NCBI GenBank assembly: GCA_019116365.1
Contig: DXBT01000001.1
Location: 16,532 to 80,531, forward strand
Length of the DNA stretch: 64,000 nucleotides
Direction of reading: 5' to 3'
Source: Barnesiella merdipullorum
Lineage (GTDB): Bacteria > Bacteroidota > Bacteroidia > Bacteroidales > Barnesiellaceae
Position 1 is the first letter of the stretch, and each line of letters opens with the position of its first letter. Position numbers and translations under genes: made by a program. The notes beneath the pieces are model-generated. The model was not told where the DNA came from. It saw nothing but the letters and a program-made list of their open reading frames with translations, and ran no database searches. Positions 30,101 through 38,374 of this stretch are shown piece after piece.

Positions 30101-30492
30101 GCATCTCGCTCTACCAGGAGCTCGACAACATGGAACGCGAGACTGATATACGCCAGTTCTGTGAACGGCTCGAAGACCGCTTCGGGCGTATTCCCCACGA
30201 AGCCATGGAGCTCATCCGGGTCGTACGCCTCAGACGCCTAGCCAAACAACTGGGTATCGAAAAAGTGGGTTTGAAACAGGGTCAGATGTATCTCTACTTC
30301 GTCTCCGACGAGCACGTGGCCTACTACCAGTCGGCAGCCTTCGGGCGCATCCTGGCCTACCTGCAAAAGAACCCGCGCCAATGCAAACTGCGCGAAATCA
30401 AAGGGCGTCGTTCCCTGGCCATAAAAGACATTACTTCGGTGGAATCGGCGGTTGCGGTGCTTGAGGAGATGCTGCAGACGACCCCGGTTTAG
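27148..30492 (+). CDS. mfd: Transcription-repair coupling factor
   Basis: DNA translocase that removes stalled RNA polymerase from lesions and recruits UvrA. The 1114-residue protein has the standard order: UvrB-like N-terminal module (residues 1-350), RNA-polymerase interaction (CarD-like) domain with VGDYIVHVDHGIGRF (about 429-498), helicase motor with Walker A GDVGFGKTE (about 580), DEEQ box (about 682) and ATPIPRTLQFS, the RecG-like TRG motif region (QLRGRVGRS), and a C-terminal TRCF domain (950-1100). Its 3' end overlaps the convergent channel gene by 62 bases. Confidence 0.97.
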   Translation: MDIQSFSALFNTPARRDAFLSLVKDHKKKNIFVQGLEGSAPALLFSNLLENKQPHLIIANDLDEAGYLYNDLVQINGSDRVLLFPSGYKRDIKYGQPDPPSEILRTEVLNRLNQKGDALLVVTYPEALAEKVVPVDTLSDSTLHIDKKSKCDIVALADKLRAQGFNEVDYVYEPGQFAVRGSILDVFSFTNELPYRIDFFGKEVESIRTFEVETQLSTERLDEVYIVSNVCGQEASGISMLDFIDKNALLVCHNLSWALDRIEAIASESLSEQTLIAEEGDRDAMKKVIDPAAFRRKALSFRRIDYGSSSEAATPAVMRFDCAPQGIYHKNFDLVSQSFAQFIEKKYTIYILSDSEKQIERLQAIFEERGESITFTPVLKTLHEGFVDNDLKMCCFTDHQIFDRFHKYTLKSEHARSGKLALSLKELNQIEVGDYIVHVDHGIGRFGGLIRTEISGKMQEVIKLTYQNDDIIFVSIHALHKLAKYRGKEGETPRINKLGSGAWERMKEKTKGKMKEIARDLIKLYAARKQEKGFAFSPDSFLQQELEASFIYEDTPDQIKSTAEVKADMERERPMDRLICGDVGFGKTEIAIRAAFKATCDNKQVAVLVPTTVLAFQHYQTFKERLKEFPVRIEYLSRARKASEVKAILKDLAERKIDIIIGTHKLIGKDVKFNDLGLLIIDEEQKFGVAVKEKLKQMKVNVDTLTMSATPIPRTLQFSLMGARDLSVISTPPANRYPIQTEVHAFNDDIIKEAINFEMSRGGQVFFVNNRIPQLYELENTIHRLVPDARVVIGHGQMPPDKLEQAIIDFVNYDYDVLLATTIIESGIDMPNTNTIIINDAQNFGLSELHQLRGRVGRSNRKAFCYLLTPPRHTFSVDARRRLQAIESFSELGSGIHIAMQDLDIRGAGNLLGAEQSGFIADLGYETYQKILKEAVDELKNDEFSDLYYGADSDTKPEEFVSECTIESDLEILFPADYVPQESERISLYQELDNMERETDIRQFCERLEDRFGRIPHEAMELIRVVRLRRLAKQLGIEKVGLKQGQMYLYFVSDEHVAYYQSAAFGRILAYLQKNPRQCKLREIKGRRSLAIKDITSVESAVAVLEEMLQTTPV

Positions 30493-31834
30493 CCGCCGGC
30501 GAACCCGACCCTCGCATCGTACCGAAAGGTATCCCCCACAACTCGTCGGGGTGATGCCCGGCCGTGAGCAGGGCTGCATTGATGTAGTCGCGGCTCGACG
30601 GGTTCTGGAAAGGATAGAGCCCGAATTGCGGCATGATGGCGGCGTAGTGTTCGAAAATCTCCGATTGAATCGACTCGTAGCTTACCCAGTCGGTATTGGT
30701 CGAAAAGCAATAAAGCTGCAAAGGGAGCCCGTTGTCGGTGGGATCGAGGGCCCGCACCATCAGAAGCATCTGCCCACCGATAAACTTGTGCCGTTGCAGA
30801 TAGAGCACCATATAGGCCCTGAACAGGCCCAGATTGGTCTCGATAGTACCATTGACCAGCCCCTCGCTATTCTGGGTATTCTCGACTACGCCACGTTGCT
30901 GTTGAGCCTGCTTTTTCTCGATGAAATCGCGCAAAATCTCGATCTGCTTCATCTTTTCCAGGAACTCGGGAGTACAGAATTTCACCGTACTCAAATCGAT
31001 GGTCAGCGAGCGCATGATGCGTCGGCCACCGGCTTCGGTCATTCCCCGCCAGTTCTGCACCTCGCCCGACACCAGTGAATAGGGCGGCAACGTCACAATC
31101 GTGTTGTCGAAGTTCTGCACCTTCACCGTATCGAGCGACACGTCAATGACGATGCCGTTTACACTACCACCCGGCACCACAATCCAGTCGCCATTGCGAA
31201 TCATGTCGTTTTGCGACAGTTGCACGCCCGCCACAAAACCCAGGATACTGTCTTTGAACACCAGCATCAGCACGGCAGCAAAAGCGCCCAGCCCCGTAAT
31301 GAGGGCCATGGGCGACCGCTCGATCAGGATCGACACCGTCACAATCACCCAAAAACCGGCCAGCAGCCCTTTAACAATCTGAATCATCCCTTTCATGGGC
31401 CGATTGCGCAATGCCGTGCGACTCGAATAGATTTCCCAAAAGACCGACAACTGCGTATTAATCGAAAAAACAATCACGCCCAGCACATAAATCCAGCACA
31501 ATTTCTCGATCAGTTTCAAGAAAGCCGGCGTGCCATGAAAGGCAAATGGCAACAGCGACAGAATGACCAGCGGCGGTATCACATGAGTCATGCGGGTAAA
31601 GAGATGGGCCTTGACCAACCCCTTCATCAAACTGCCACCCCGATACCGGGCAACCTGCTGAATCACATAAATGACAATGACCCGCAAAATGCGTCCCACC
31701 ACGATGGCAATGATAAACACCAAAATACTATACACAATCTGGTTCCACACGGGCGATGGCTCACCCGTGAACCTCAACAACAGATCCGATACCCAGGCCA
31801 TCAACCGGTCGGCTATCTCGTATGCCTTGTTCAT
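30431..31834 (-). CDS. MscS-family mechanosensitive channel (YbdG-like)
   Basis: A 467-residue inner-membrane channel that likely opens under hypo-osmotic stress. About five membrane helices occupy residues 20-190. The pore-lining helix and beta domain follow, with the MscS signature region LGAFAAVLMLVFKDSILGFVAGVQL and NGDWIVVPGGSVNGIVIDVSLDTVKV (about 195-250). The long cytoplasmic domain and the order of elements are closest to E. coli YbdG (MscM). The tail ends in a Pro/Ala-rich stretch that lies on the opposite strand of the mfd 3' end. Confidence 0.9.
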   Translation of the reverse strand: MNKAYEIADRLMAWVSDLLLRFTGEPSPVWNQIVYSILVFIIAIVVGRILRVIVIYVIQQVARYRGGSLMKGLVKAHLFTRMTHVIPPLVILSLLPFAFHGTPAFLKLIEKLCWIYVLGVIVFSINTQLSVFWEIYSSRTALRNRPMKGMIQIVKGLLAGFWVIVTVSILIERSPMALITGLGAFAAVLMLVFKDSILGFVAGVQLSQNDMIRNGDWIVVPGGSVNGIVIDVSLDTVKVQNFDNTIVTLPPYSLVSGEVQNWRGMTEAGGRRIMRSLTIDLSTVKFCTPEFLEKMKQIEILRDFIEKKQAQQQRGVVENTQNSEGLVNGTIETNLGLFRAYMVLYLQRHKFIGGQMLLMVRALDPTDNGLPLQLYCFSTNTDWVSYESIQSEIFEHYAAIMPQFGLYPFQNPSSRDYINAALLTAGHHPDELWGIPFGTMRGSGSPAAKPGSSAASPQAPQPPIPPK

Positions 31835-31895
31835 CGTTATCTCTTTTTTCCCCTAAAAACGCCTCACCCGCCCGTTGGGTTCATCTCGATTCCAC

Positions 31896-31939
31896 ACAAA
31901 AAAAAGTGGCTGTCTCTCCTGTGAGAGACAGCCACTTTC
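31896..31939 (-). terminator. Terminator of the DUF187 glycosidase-like gene
   Basis: A perfect 16-bp stem AAAGTGGCTGTCTCTC / GAGAGACAGCCACTTT with a CTGT loop. The A-run to its left gives a U-tract in minus-strand RNA. Confidence 0.85.
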
Positions 31940-31960
31940 CGTAAAAAGACCACTATGTAT

Positions 31961-33742
31961 CTATTGAACGATTATTTTCTGCCCGTTGACCAGATAGAAG
32001 CCGGCAGGTAGAGCCACCTCGGTCGTGCCCGGTTCGACTTGTACCTCGTGCATCAACTGCCCGGCAATCGTGTGGATGCTAACCATCGTCGCCTCGGGAG
32101 CCGATATGCAAACGGCGCCCGGTACCCCATAGATTGTCAGCGCGTCGGTCTCGACAGCCTGGATACCCGAAGGCGTTTTGATATAGGGTTCCGACTCGTT
32201 GCCGGCGGCATCGATGGCTGTCACAACAAAGTAGTAACCCGACTGTGTACATGACGATACATCGGCACTCGTCTCCCAAGTAACCCGCTGCAGATAGGCC
32301 GATTTCTCGTATGTTGCAGAATTATAAGCTACCCGGCTGGGCACGTAATAGATGGCATAGCGCATTGTCTCGTCGGCTCCGTCGGCCCGCCACGAAAGGG
32401 TATTCCCCGAGAGGGTAATCTCGGTAATTTCGGGCAGAGTCTGGGGCGTTTTCCAACTCATGAGCGGGGTCAAAGCCGGCTGGGTAAACTTCTCCTCGGC
32501 CAAGTAATCGGCCAAACCGTAACTGAAGAACTGGGTCGTGTTGAAGAATACATGCCCCGGAGCTCCCAGCAGGTCGGTCGAGCGGTTCATGTCCACCTCA
32601 AAGCCGCACTCCTCGGTTCCTTGGGCAGCCGTAGCGGCAACCGACCGCTCGACCATCGACAGACTGTTGTATTCGTTCTCGGTCATATGAAGCCGCTGTA
32701 GGATACTTTTGCGCTGCGGACCACTCTGCGGCATGGTAGAGACACGCATGCTCGAATAGAAATGACGCTCCATCACCTCGGCTACCCCGGCCCACCAGGG
32801 AACCAGGGTCTTGTAGCCCCATGGCTTGGTGTTGAAACTGGGCCAGTAACATTGTGGCGAAATGAAGTCGATACTCTTTTCCTTCAGCCAGGCCACACCG
32901 TCGCAATAAAGTTGCGAATAGGCACTCGTGCCCCCGCTCGTATTCAGGTAGTCGATGCCATAGGCCGTAGCCACACTTTGGGGCCCACCCCAGATGCCAA
33001 AGGGACCGATGCCGAATTTTACGGTAGGCTTCGTCTCCTGAATCATACTGTATATGTCGGCAATCAGTTTGTTCACACTCTCGCGTCGCCAGTCGCCCAC
33101 ATTCTTCCCTGCCGGCTTGTAAAGGCCTTGCGAATAGGCATCCTCGTTGGTAGTCCCCTCATAGGGATAGAAATAGTCGTCGAAGATGAGACCATCGACA
33201 TTGTAGTGCGTGATGATATCCCTGAGGACATCTACCAGATAAGACGCCACCTCGGGGTTTCCCGGGTCGAGAATATAGCTCGACGAATACTCGAGCAACC
33301 ACTCGGGGTGGTTTTTGCGGATGGGATCGTCGGCACCGTGCATATTCTTCACGCTCTCATAGCGGTAGGGATTGATCCAGGCATATAGTTCCATGCCCCG
33401 CTTGTGAGCCTCGCCAATGGCAAAAGCCAACGGGTCGTAACCCGGGTCTTTACCTCGTGTACCGGTGAGGAACTGCGACCAGGGTTCGTAAGCAGACTGG
33501 TACAAAGCATCGCACATGGGGCGCACCTGCAGATAGACGACATTCATGCGGGCTGCCTGCATGCCATCGAGTATCTCGATAAGCGAAGCCTGCTGCTGCG
33601 CAGCTGTTTCTGTCGATTTGGGCCAATCGATATTGCTCACCGAAGCCAGCCAGGTGGCCCTCAGTTCCCGTTTGGGAGAATCGGCTGCGACCGAAAAAGC
33701 CAAAGCCACAGCCCCAAAAAGAAGAAGGAGATGTTTTTTCAT
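31961..33742 (-). CDS. GHL10/DUF187 family glycosidase-like protein with C-terminal sorting-like domain
   Basis: Secreted protein of 593 residues. It has a signal peptide (residues 1-20, ending SVAA), then a DUF187 TIM-barrel-like domain (about 25-390) with RATWLASVSNIDWP, YLQVRP, YAWINPYR and the acidic motif DGLIFDDYFYP. E. coli DigH of this family cleaves denuded peptidoglycan, so cell-wall glycan is the likely substrate. A fibronectin-like domain follows (about 410-510). The last 70 residues resemble type IX secretion sorting domains (SIHTIAGQLMHEV, GFYLVNGQKIIV). It is monocistronic with a -7 match TATTTTTG at 33777-33770. Confidence 0.85.
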   Translation of the reverse strand: MKKHLLLLFGAVALAFSVAADSPKRELRATWLASVSNIDWPKSTETAAQQQASLIEILDGMQAARMNVVYLQVRPMCDALYQSAYEPWSQFLTGTRGKDPGYDPLAFAIGEAHKRGMELYAWINPYRYESVKNMHGADDPIRKNHPEWLLEYSSSYILDPGNPEVASYLVDVLRDIITHYNVDGLIFDDYFYPYEGTTNEDAYSQGLYKPAGKNVGDWRRESVNKLIADIYSMIQETKPTVKFGIGPFGIWGGPQSVATAYGIDYLNTSGGTSAYSQLYCDGVAWLKEKSIDFISPQCYWPSFNTKPWGYKTLVPWWAGVAEVMERHFYSSMRVSTMPQSGPQRKSILQRLHMTENEYNSLSMVERSVAATAAQGTEECGFEVDMNRSTDLLGAPGHVFFNTTQFFSYGLADYLAEEKFTQPALTPLMSWKTPQTLPEITEITLSGNTLSWRADGADETMRYAIYYVPSRVAYNSATYEKSAYLQRVTWETSADVSSCTQSGYYFVVTAIDAAGNESEPYIKTPSGIQAVETDALTIYGVPGAVCISAPEATMVSIHTIAGQLMHEVQVEPGTTEVALPAGFYLVNGQKIIVQ

Positions 33743-33967
33743 GGTACTCGCAGATTATCAGTGTGTTTACAAAAATACACCAAAATTGGAATTTACCCGC
33801 TTTTTATACCTAAATAAAACACAACAACATTTAAAATACTTTTATGCCATTTTACCCTTCTACACCTCCTCTGGCGTGGAAAAGACGAAATACGCAAAAG
33901 ATTCCTTACCTTTGTAGAAGATAGGATGTGACTCGACATAGCCAAACTTGAAAAACAAGTTTTCCTG
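33743..33967. other. Intergenic, AT-rich, no gene
   Basis: It contains the divergent promoter for the DUF187 gene (TATTTTTG on the minus strand, 33777-33770). Nothing else convincing is seen. Confidence 0.5.
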
Positions 33968-33999
33968 TTTGTCTTTACTCTCGCCTTTCACTATCTTTG
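33968..33999 (+). promoter_or_regulatory. Consensus promoter upstream of ychF
   Basis: TTTG (33968-33971), exactly 20 bases, TATCTTTG (33992-33999). Both boxes match the Bacteroidota consensus without mismatch. It predicts a transcript starting near 34006 and so a leader of about 140 bases. Confidence 0.75.
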
Positions 34000-34005
34000 C
34001 AGGGC

Positions 34006-34146
34006 CTGCATAAACAGGAGGCGACAGGACGAAAGTCCAGGAGCTGGCAATTGCTATGCTAAGCACTAAAATCCAGACACTTGCAGCTGCCGCCACCCGT
34101 TGCTGCGATATTTTTAGTGAGAATATAAACAAAACAATACAATAGC
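34006..34146 (+). other. Possible structured leader RNA of ychF
   Basis: The segment lies between a consensus promoter and the ychF start. It contains a GGAC-GAAA-GTCC hairpin with a GNRA tetraloop (34027-34038 region), a neighbouring CCAG-gag-CTGG repeat, and a GCAGC / GCTGC stem just before a GATATTTTT stretch. I do not recognise a known RNA family. Confidence 0.35.
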
Positions 34147-35250
34147 ATGAGTTTACAATGTGGTATAGTCGGGCTGCCCAACGTGGGCAAATCGACTCTT
34201 TTCAACTGTTTGTCCAATGCCAAAGCGCAATCGGCAAACTTTCCGTTCTGTACCATCGAGCCCAACGTGGGAGTAATCACCGTTCCCGACGAGCGGTTGA
34301 ACAAACTGGCCGAGCTGGTTCATCCCCAGCGCATTGTCCCCACGACGGTCGAGATTGTCGATATTGCCGGCCTGGTCAAAGGGGCCAGCAAGGGCGAGGG
34401 ACTGGGCAACAAGTTCCTGGCCAACATACGCGAGACCGATGCCATCCTGCATGTGCTTCGTTGCTTCGACGACGACAACATCACGCACGTCGATGGATCG
34501 GTAAACCCCGTGAGAGACAAAGAGATTATCGACTTTGAGTTGCAACTCAAGGACCTGGAGACCATCGAGTCGCGCATCTCGAAGGTGCAGAAACAGGCAC
34601 AAACCGGCGGAGACAAGGCGGCCAAAATCGCCTACGAGGTGCTGAGCCGCTACAAGGAGGCTCTCGAACAGGGTAAACCTGCCCGCACCGTTACTTTCGA
34701 GACCAAGGACGAGCAGAAGATTGCCCACGACCTCTTCCTGCTCACCAACAAGCCGGTCATGTATATCTGCAATGTCGATGATGCCAGTGCCGTGTCGGGT
34801 AACAAGTATGTCGATATGGTGCGTGAAGCGGTCAAGGACGAGAATGCCCAGATACTGATTGTGGCTGCCAAGACCGAATCGGAGATTGCCGAGTTTGAAA
34901 CCTACGAAGAGCGGCAGATGTTCCTCAACGAGATAGGACTCGAAGAGTCGGGCGTGTCGCGCCTCATCCGCGCCGCCTACAGCCTGCTCAACCTCGAGAC
35001 CTACTTTACCGCCGGACCTCAAGAGGTGCGTGCCTGGACCTACCTGAAGGGTAGCAAAGCCCCGCAATGCGCCGGTATCATACACACCGATTTCGAGAAA
35101 GGCTTTATCCGCGCCGAAGTCATCAAATACGACGACTATGTAACCCTGGGTTCGGAGAACGCCTGCAAAGAGGCCGGCAAGATGTATATCGAAGGCAAGG
35201 ATTATGTGGTGCAAGACGGCGATATCATGCACTTCCGCTTCAACGTATAA
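34147..35250 (+). CDS. ychF: Ribosome-associated ATPase YchF (Obg family)
   Basis: Universally conserved P-loop protein of 367 residues that binds ATP rather than GTP and contacts the 50S ribosome. G1 is GLPNVGKST (residues 9-17), switch II region DIAGLVKGASKGEGLGN, and the usual NKxD guanine motif is replaced by NVDD in the stretch YICNVDDASA, as expected for the ATP-preferring clade. A coiled-coil insertion covers about 130-200, and a TGS domain ends the protein (about 280-365). It is monocistronic with an unusually long leader. Confidence 0.96.
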   Translation: MSLQCGIVGLPNVGKSTLFNCLSNAKAQSANFPFCTIEPNVGVITVPDERLNKLAELVHPQRIVPTTVEIVDIAGLVKGASKGEGLGNKFLANIRETDAILHVLRCFDDDNITHVDGSVNPVRDKEIIDFELQLKDLETIESRISKVQKQAQTGGDKAAKIAYEVLSRYKEALEQGKPARTVTFETKDEQKIAHDLFLLTNKPVMYICNVDDASAVSGNKYVDMVREAVKDENAQILIVAAKTESEIAEFETYEERQMFLNEIGLEESGVSRLIRAAYSLLNLETYFTAGPQEVRAWTYLKGSKAPQCAGIIHTDFEKGFIRAEVIKYDDYVTLGSENACKEAGKMYIEGKDYVVQDGDIMHFRFNV

Positions 35251-35271
35251 TCGGCATTAAGCTTCATAACC

Positions 35272-35318
35272 ATAAGAGAAAGGGCGATGAAACTCGGTTT
35301 CATCGCCCTTTCTCTTAT
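35272..35318. terminator. Bidirectional terminator between ychF and the S41 protease gene
   Basis: A perfect 22-bp stem (ATAAGAGAAAGGGCGATGAAAC and its complement) with a TCG loop lies between convergent genes. Confidence 0.88.
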
Positions 35319-35335
35319 TCGTTTGGTGCCGCCAA

Positions 35336-37012
35336 TCAGCGTTTCGGCGACAGGTTCAGAAGTTGAGAATAGCGGGCATTGTCGTTCAATACAGCGCAAG
35401 CCTCGGTCAAGTCCTTGTCGTTCTTGATCGACTCAATCACTTCGCCCTTCTGGTAGTAATAACGCTTCACAATCTCAATCGAGAGCAGTTGCCTTATTTC
35501 GTCGCGGAACGTCTCCAAATCACGGTCCAAATCGTGGTTCAGACTGGCCTCCAGCGCCTCAAACTGCTTTTGAGTATTCTCGTCGAAATAGCCCTCAAAC
35601 TTGGCCACCTCTTTCAAGTCGGCCAGGATACGCTCGCTCTGCTTGTCGTATTTGAAGTTCTTCGACTTCACAAAAGCCTTGAAATCGTTATAGACCGAGT
35701 CGGGCAATACAAACTCCTTGGCAGGAGCAATCGTGTCGTGTTGAGCCGCATATCGGTTGGCATAGTCAAAGAAATAGAAGTCGCGCATCAGATAGTAGCT
35801 GATGTTTCCCCTCCGCTCGACCGAGGTCTCTATGTCGGGCTTGATACCGCCTCCGTCGCGCACGATGCGTCCGTGGGCTGTCTTGAATTCGTGGGTGAGG
35901 CTGTCGGGGATACGGGCCACACTGCCATCGGGGTTGCGGTGCGAATAGTCGATCGCCTGGATGAGTCGTCCGCTGGGGATATAATAGCGGGCAATCGTCA
36001 CCTTGAGAATCCCGTTATAGGGCAACGGGCGGGTCGATTGCACCAAACCCTTTCCAAACGAGCGAGAGCCGATAATCACGGCCCGGTCGAGATCTTGCAG
36101 CGAGCCGGCTACAATCTCCGACGACGAAGCGGTTCCCCCGTCAATCAGTACGGCCAGCGGTATATGTTCATCGACCGGCTCCTGAGTGGTCTTGTAAATC
36201 TTGTCCATCTGCTTGTTGCGACCCCGGGTCGAGAGCACCTCTACCCCCTTGGGCACAAACAGGTTGACAATTTGCACGGCCTGCTCCAAAATACCGCCGC
36301 CATTGCCGCGCAAATCGAGCACGAGCGAAGTCACGCCCCGCCGTTTCAAGTCTTGCAAAGCCCGTTTCACCTCATCGGCAGCCGAGTCGGTAAAACTATT
36401 CAGATAAATATAGCCGACACTGTCGCACACCACATCGTAGTAGGGCACGGCAGGCATATGCACCTTCTTGCGGGTGATGTCGAACGAAAGAGTGCCCTCG
36501 ACACCCGGCCGCTCTACGGTCACTCGCAGCTTGGTATTGGCGGGGCCCTTCAGCCGCTCGCTCACGGCCGAACTCTTCCACCCCTTCACCGAGTCGTTGT
36601 CGATCATCACAATCTTGTCGCCGGGACGCAAACCTGCCAGCTGAGCAGGCATCCCCTCGTAGGGTTCGGAGATATAGACGGCATTGTCGCGCTCGACGAT
36701 AATCGAGCCTATGCCGGCATACTCGCCGGTGGTCGATACGAAGAAATCGTCTTTGTCCTTCTCGGGAATATACTCGGTATAAGGGTCGAGGCGGCTCAAC
36801 ATGGCATTGACGCCGTCGCCGATAGCCTTCTCGGCATTGATGGTATCGACATAAAACAGGTTCAGCTCCTTGAAAAGCGAGTTGAATATATCGAGATTAC
36901 GCGAAACTTCGAAATCACGCCGGTCCGATTTCCCGGCCGGTGCCGCATTTGCCACGCCCAACCCCAAGATAAGTACCCAGGCGAGTCCTATGCTCAAACT
37001 TACTTTTTTCAT
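35336..37012 (-). CDS. C-terminal processing peptidase (S41 family)
   Basis: Periplasmic serine protease of 558 residues. The signal peptide covers residues 1-23. A PDZ domain spans about 90-175 (GEYAGIGSIIV, AQLAGLRPGDKIVMID). The S41 catalytic domain follows, with GGILEQAVQIVNLFV, the nucleophile Ser in GGTASSSEI and the general-base Lys in RSFGKGLVQ. The family trims C-termini of envelope proteins and can act on peptidoglycan enzymes. It lies 36 bases after the PfkB-type kinase gene; a near-match -7 (TATCTTCG, 37047-37040) could also serve it alone. Confidence 0.94.
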   Translation of the reverse strand: MKKVSLSIGLAWVLILGLGVANAAPAGKSDRRDFEVSRNLDIFNSLFKELNLFYVDTINAEKAIGDGVNAMLSRLDPYTEYIPEKDKDDFFVSTTGEYAGIGSIIVERDNAVYISEPYEGMPAQLAGLRPGDKIVMIDNDSVKGWKSSAVSERLKGPANTKLRVTVERPGVEGTLSFDITRKKVHMPAVPYYDVVCDSVGYIYLNSFTDSAADEVKRALQDLKRRGVTSLVLDLRGNGGGILEQAVQIVNLFVPKGVEVLSTRGRNKQMDKIYKTTQEPVDEHIPLAVLIDGGTASSSEIVAGSLQDLDRAVIIGSRSFGKGLVQSTRPLPYNGILKVTIARYYIPSGRLIQAIDYSHRNPDGSVARIPDSLTHEFKTAHGRIVRDGGGIKPDIETSVERRGNISYYLMRDFYFFDYANRYAAQHDTIAPAKEFVLPDSVYNDFKAFVKSKNFKYDKQSERILADLKEVAKFEGYFDENTQKQFEALEASLNHDLDRDLETFRDEIRQLLSIEIVKRYYYQKGEVIESIKNDKDLTEACAVLNDNARYSQLLNLSPKR

Positions 37013-37048
37013 GACACAACTCTTTTTGTCTTAGCTTTACGAAGATAG

Positions 37049-38041
37049 TCAATGCTGCCGGTCCTCGGCAATCATTGCAGCTACTTTTAACTTTATTTCA
37101 TCCCATATCTCGTCGCTCATCTTGGGGCCTATTACCTTGATCACCCTACCGGCCAGCAGCGAGCCTATCTCGCCGCAAACCTTCAACGAGCAATGTTGCG
37201 ACAAACCATAGAGGAAACCCGAGGCATACAGGTCGCCGGCGCCCGTCGAATCGAGCCGCACCTCGGGTGTGGCCGGTACCTCTACAATGACATCCCCATG
37301 GCCCACAAACGAACCTTGAGCCCCACATTTGACTACCGCAATCTGGCAGTGACGGGCCAACGTCTCGACAGCCCGGCGCGGCTCTTCGCCCACATAGGCC
37401 ATCGCCTCTTCTTCATTGGCAAAAAGGATATCGACATAGTTCTCTACCAGGGTGTGGATAATGGCGTAGTTCTCCTTCACGACATTGTAACTTGCCATAT
37501 CGAAAGAGACCTGCAACCCCAACTCCTTGGCCAGTTGCACGGCCCGCAGGATGAGGGCCTCGTCTTGTACCAGATAGCCCTCGATGTGCAGCAGGTCATA
37601 CCCGGCAAACCTGTCGGGTGTGAGTTCGTCGGCACTCAACGTGGCCGCGGCCCCCAGAAAAGTACCGAAGGTGCGCTCGCCGTCGGGAGTAATCAAGGTC
37701 ATGGCACACCCCGAAGCCTGGTCGCACTCGATAAGCGAGGTCTTTACCCCGTTGCGCTCCATATCCTCGCGGAAGAAACGCCCGTAAGCATCTCGCCCTA
37801 TCTTGCCGATGAAACCGCCCTCTACCCCCAAGCGGGTGACACCCGAGACGGCATTGGCAGCCGAACCACCCGATGCCAGCGTCGTTTCCAGACCTTCGAA
37901 GACCGACATAATCTTCAATAACCGATCTTCGTCAATCAGTTGCATTCCCCCTTTCAAGAGGCCCATCGACTCGAAGCACGAGTCGGAATGTAAACGTGCC
38001 AGCACGTCGGTAAGTGCGTTTCCCAGTCCTACTATCCTCAT
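37049..38041 (-). CDS. PfkB-family carbohydrate/nucleoside kinase (adenosine-kinase-like)
   Basis: A 330-residue ribokinase-fold enzyme. It has GLGNALTDVLARL at the N-terminus, GGSAANAVSG (PfkB signature 1, about residue 55) and LDSTGAGDLYASGFLYG (signature 2 with the catalytic Asp, about 260). Overall it is close to the adenosine-kinase/sugar-kinase branch common in Bacteroidota; the substrate is not certain. I start at 38041 because a perfect -7 element (TATATTTG, 38066-38059) lies just upstream. The longer frame beginning at 38089 would place that promoter inside the gene. Confidence 0.9.
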   Translation of the reverse strand: MRIVGLGNALTDVLARLHSDSCFESMGLLKGGMQLIDEDRLLKIMSVFEGLETTLASGGSAANAVSGVTRLGVEGGFIGKIGRDAYGRFFREDMERNGVKTSLIECDQASGCAMTLITPDGERTFGTFLGAAATLSADELTPDRFAGYDLLHIEGYLVQDEALILRAVQLAKELGLQVSFDMASYNVVKENYAIIHTLVENYVDILFANEEEAMAYVGEEPRRAVETLARHCQIAVVKCGAQGSFVGHGDVIVEVPATPEVRLDSTGAGDLYASGFLYGLSQHCSLKVCGEIGSLLAGRVIKVIGPKMSDEIWDEIKLKVAAMIAEDRQH

Positions 38042-38058
38042 TGTAGAAATTTTTTTTG

Positions 38059-38066
38059 CAAATATA
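38059..38066 (-). promoter_or_regulatory. -7 element of the PfkB kinase gene
   Basis: TATATTTG on the minus strand matches the consensus and sits 17 bases before the chosen ATG. Confidence 0.5.
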
Positions 38067-38097
38067 TTGCATAATTGGAAATAACCCATTACTTTTG
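38066..38097 (+). promoter_or_regulatory. Promoter of tRNA-Asn
   Basis: ATTG (38066-38069), 20 bases, TACTTTTG (38090-38097). The -7 box is perfect. It overlaps the divergent PfkB promoter back to back. Confidence 0.6.
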
Positions 38098-38123
38098 CAT
38101 CGCATTTTTAAGGAATGACATCT

Positions 38124-38197
38124 TCTTCAGTAGCTCAGTCGGTTAGAGCATCTGACTGTTAATCAGAGGGTCGTTGGTTCAAGTCCAACCTGAAGAG
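38124..38197 (+). tRNA. tRNA-Asn (GTT anticodon)
   Basis: Full cloverleaf of 74 bases. Acceptor TCTTCAG / CTGAAGA, D arm with AGTCGGTTAGA, anticodon stem TCTGA / TCAGA with loop CTGTTAA, variable loop, T stem GTTGG / CCAAC with TTCAAGT, and discriminator G. The 3' CCA is not encoded. A terminator follows at once, so it is transcribed alone. Confidence 0.95.
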
Positions 38198-38204
38198 CTT
38201 AGGG

Positions 38205-38234
38205 GAGTTCGTTCACAAGACGAACTCTTTTTTT
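38205..38234 (+). terminator. Terminator of tRNA-Asn
   Basis: GAGTTCGT pairs with ACGAACTC over a seven-base loop, followed by seven T residues. Confidence 0.9.
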
Positions 38235-38374
38235 CACCAAAAACCAATCAATTATGGACGATTCAAACCCGCGAACGTACAGTAGTATTCACACCTCCCT
38301 TGGGAGCAAGTAACGTTTGAACGTCAAATTTTGCGAGCTCTCCTTGGGATACAAAACAAGAAAGGAGCAACGCA

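Noticed and set aside
34020..34050. GGACGAAAGTCC resembles the GAAAGTCC stretch of RNase P RNA
   Set aside because: The surrounding conserved RNase P helices and the expected length of over 300 bases are missing, so it is only noted as part of a leader.
33860..34132. A 90-codon minus-strand frame with a signal-like N-terminus upstream of ychF
   Set aside because: It lies opposite a perfect plus-strand promoter and the ychF leader, has no family resemblance, and its hydrophobic stretch looks fortuitous.
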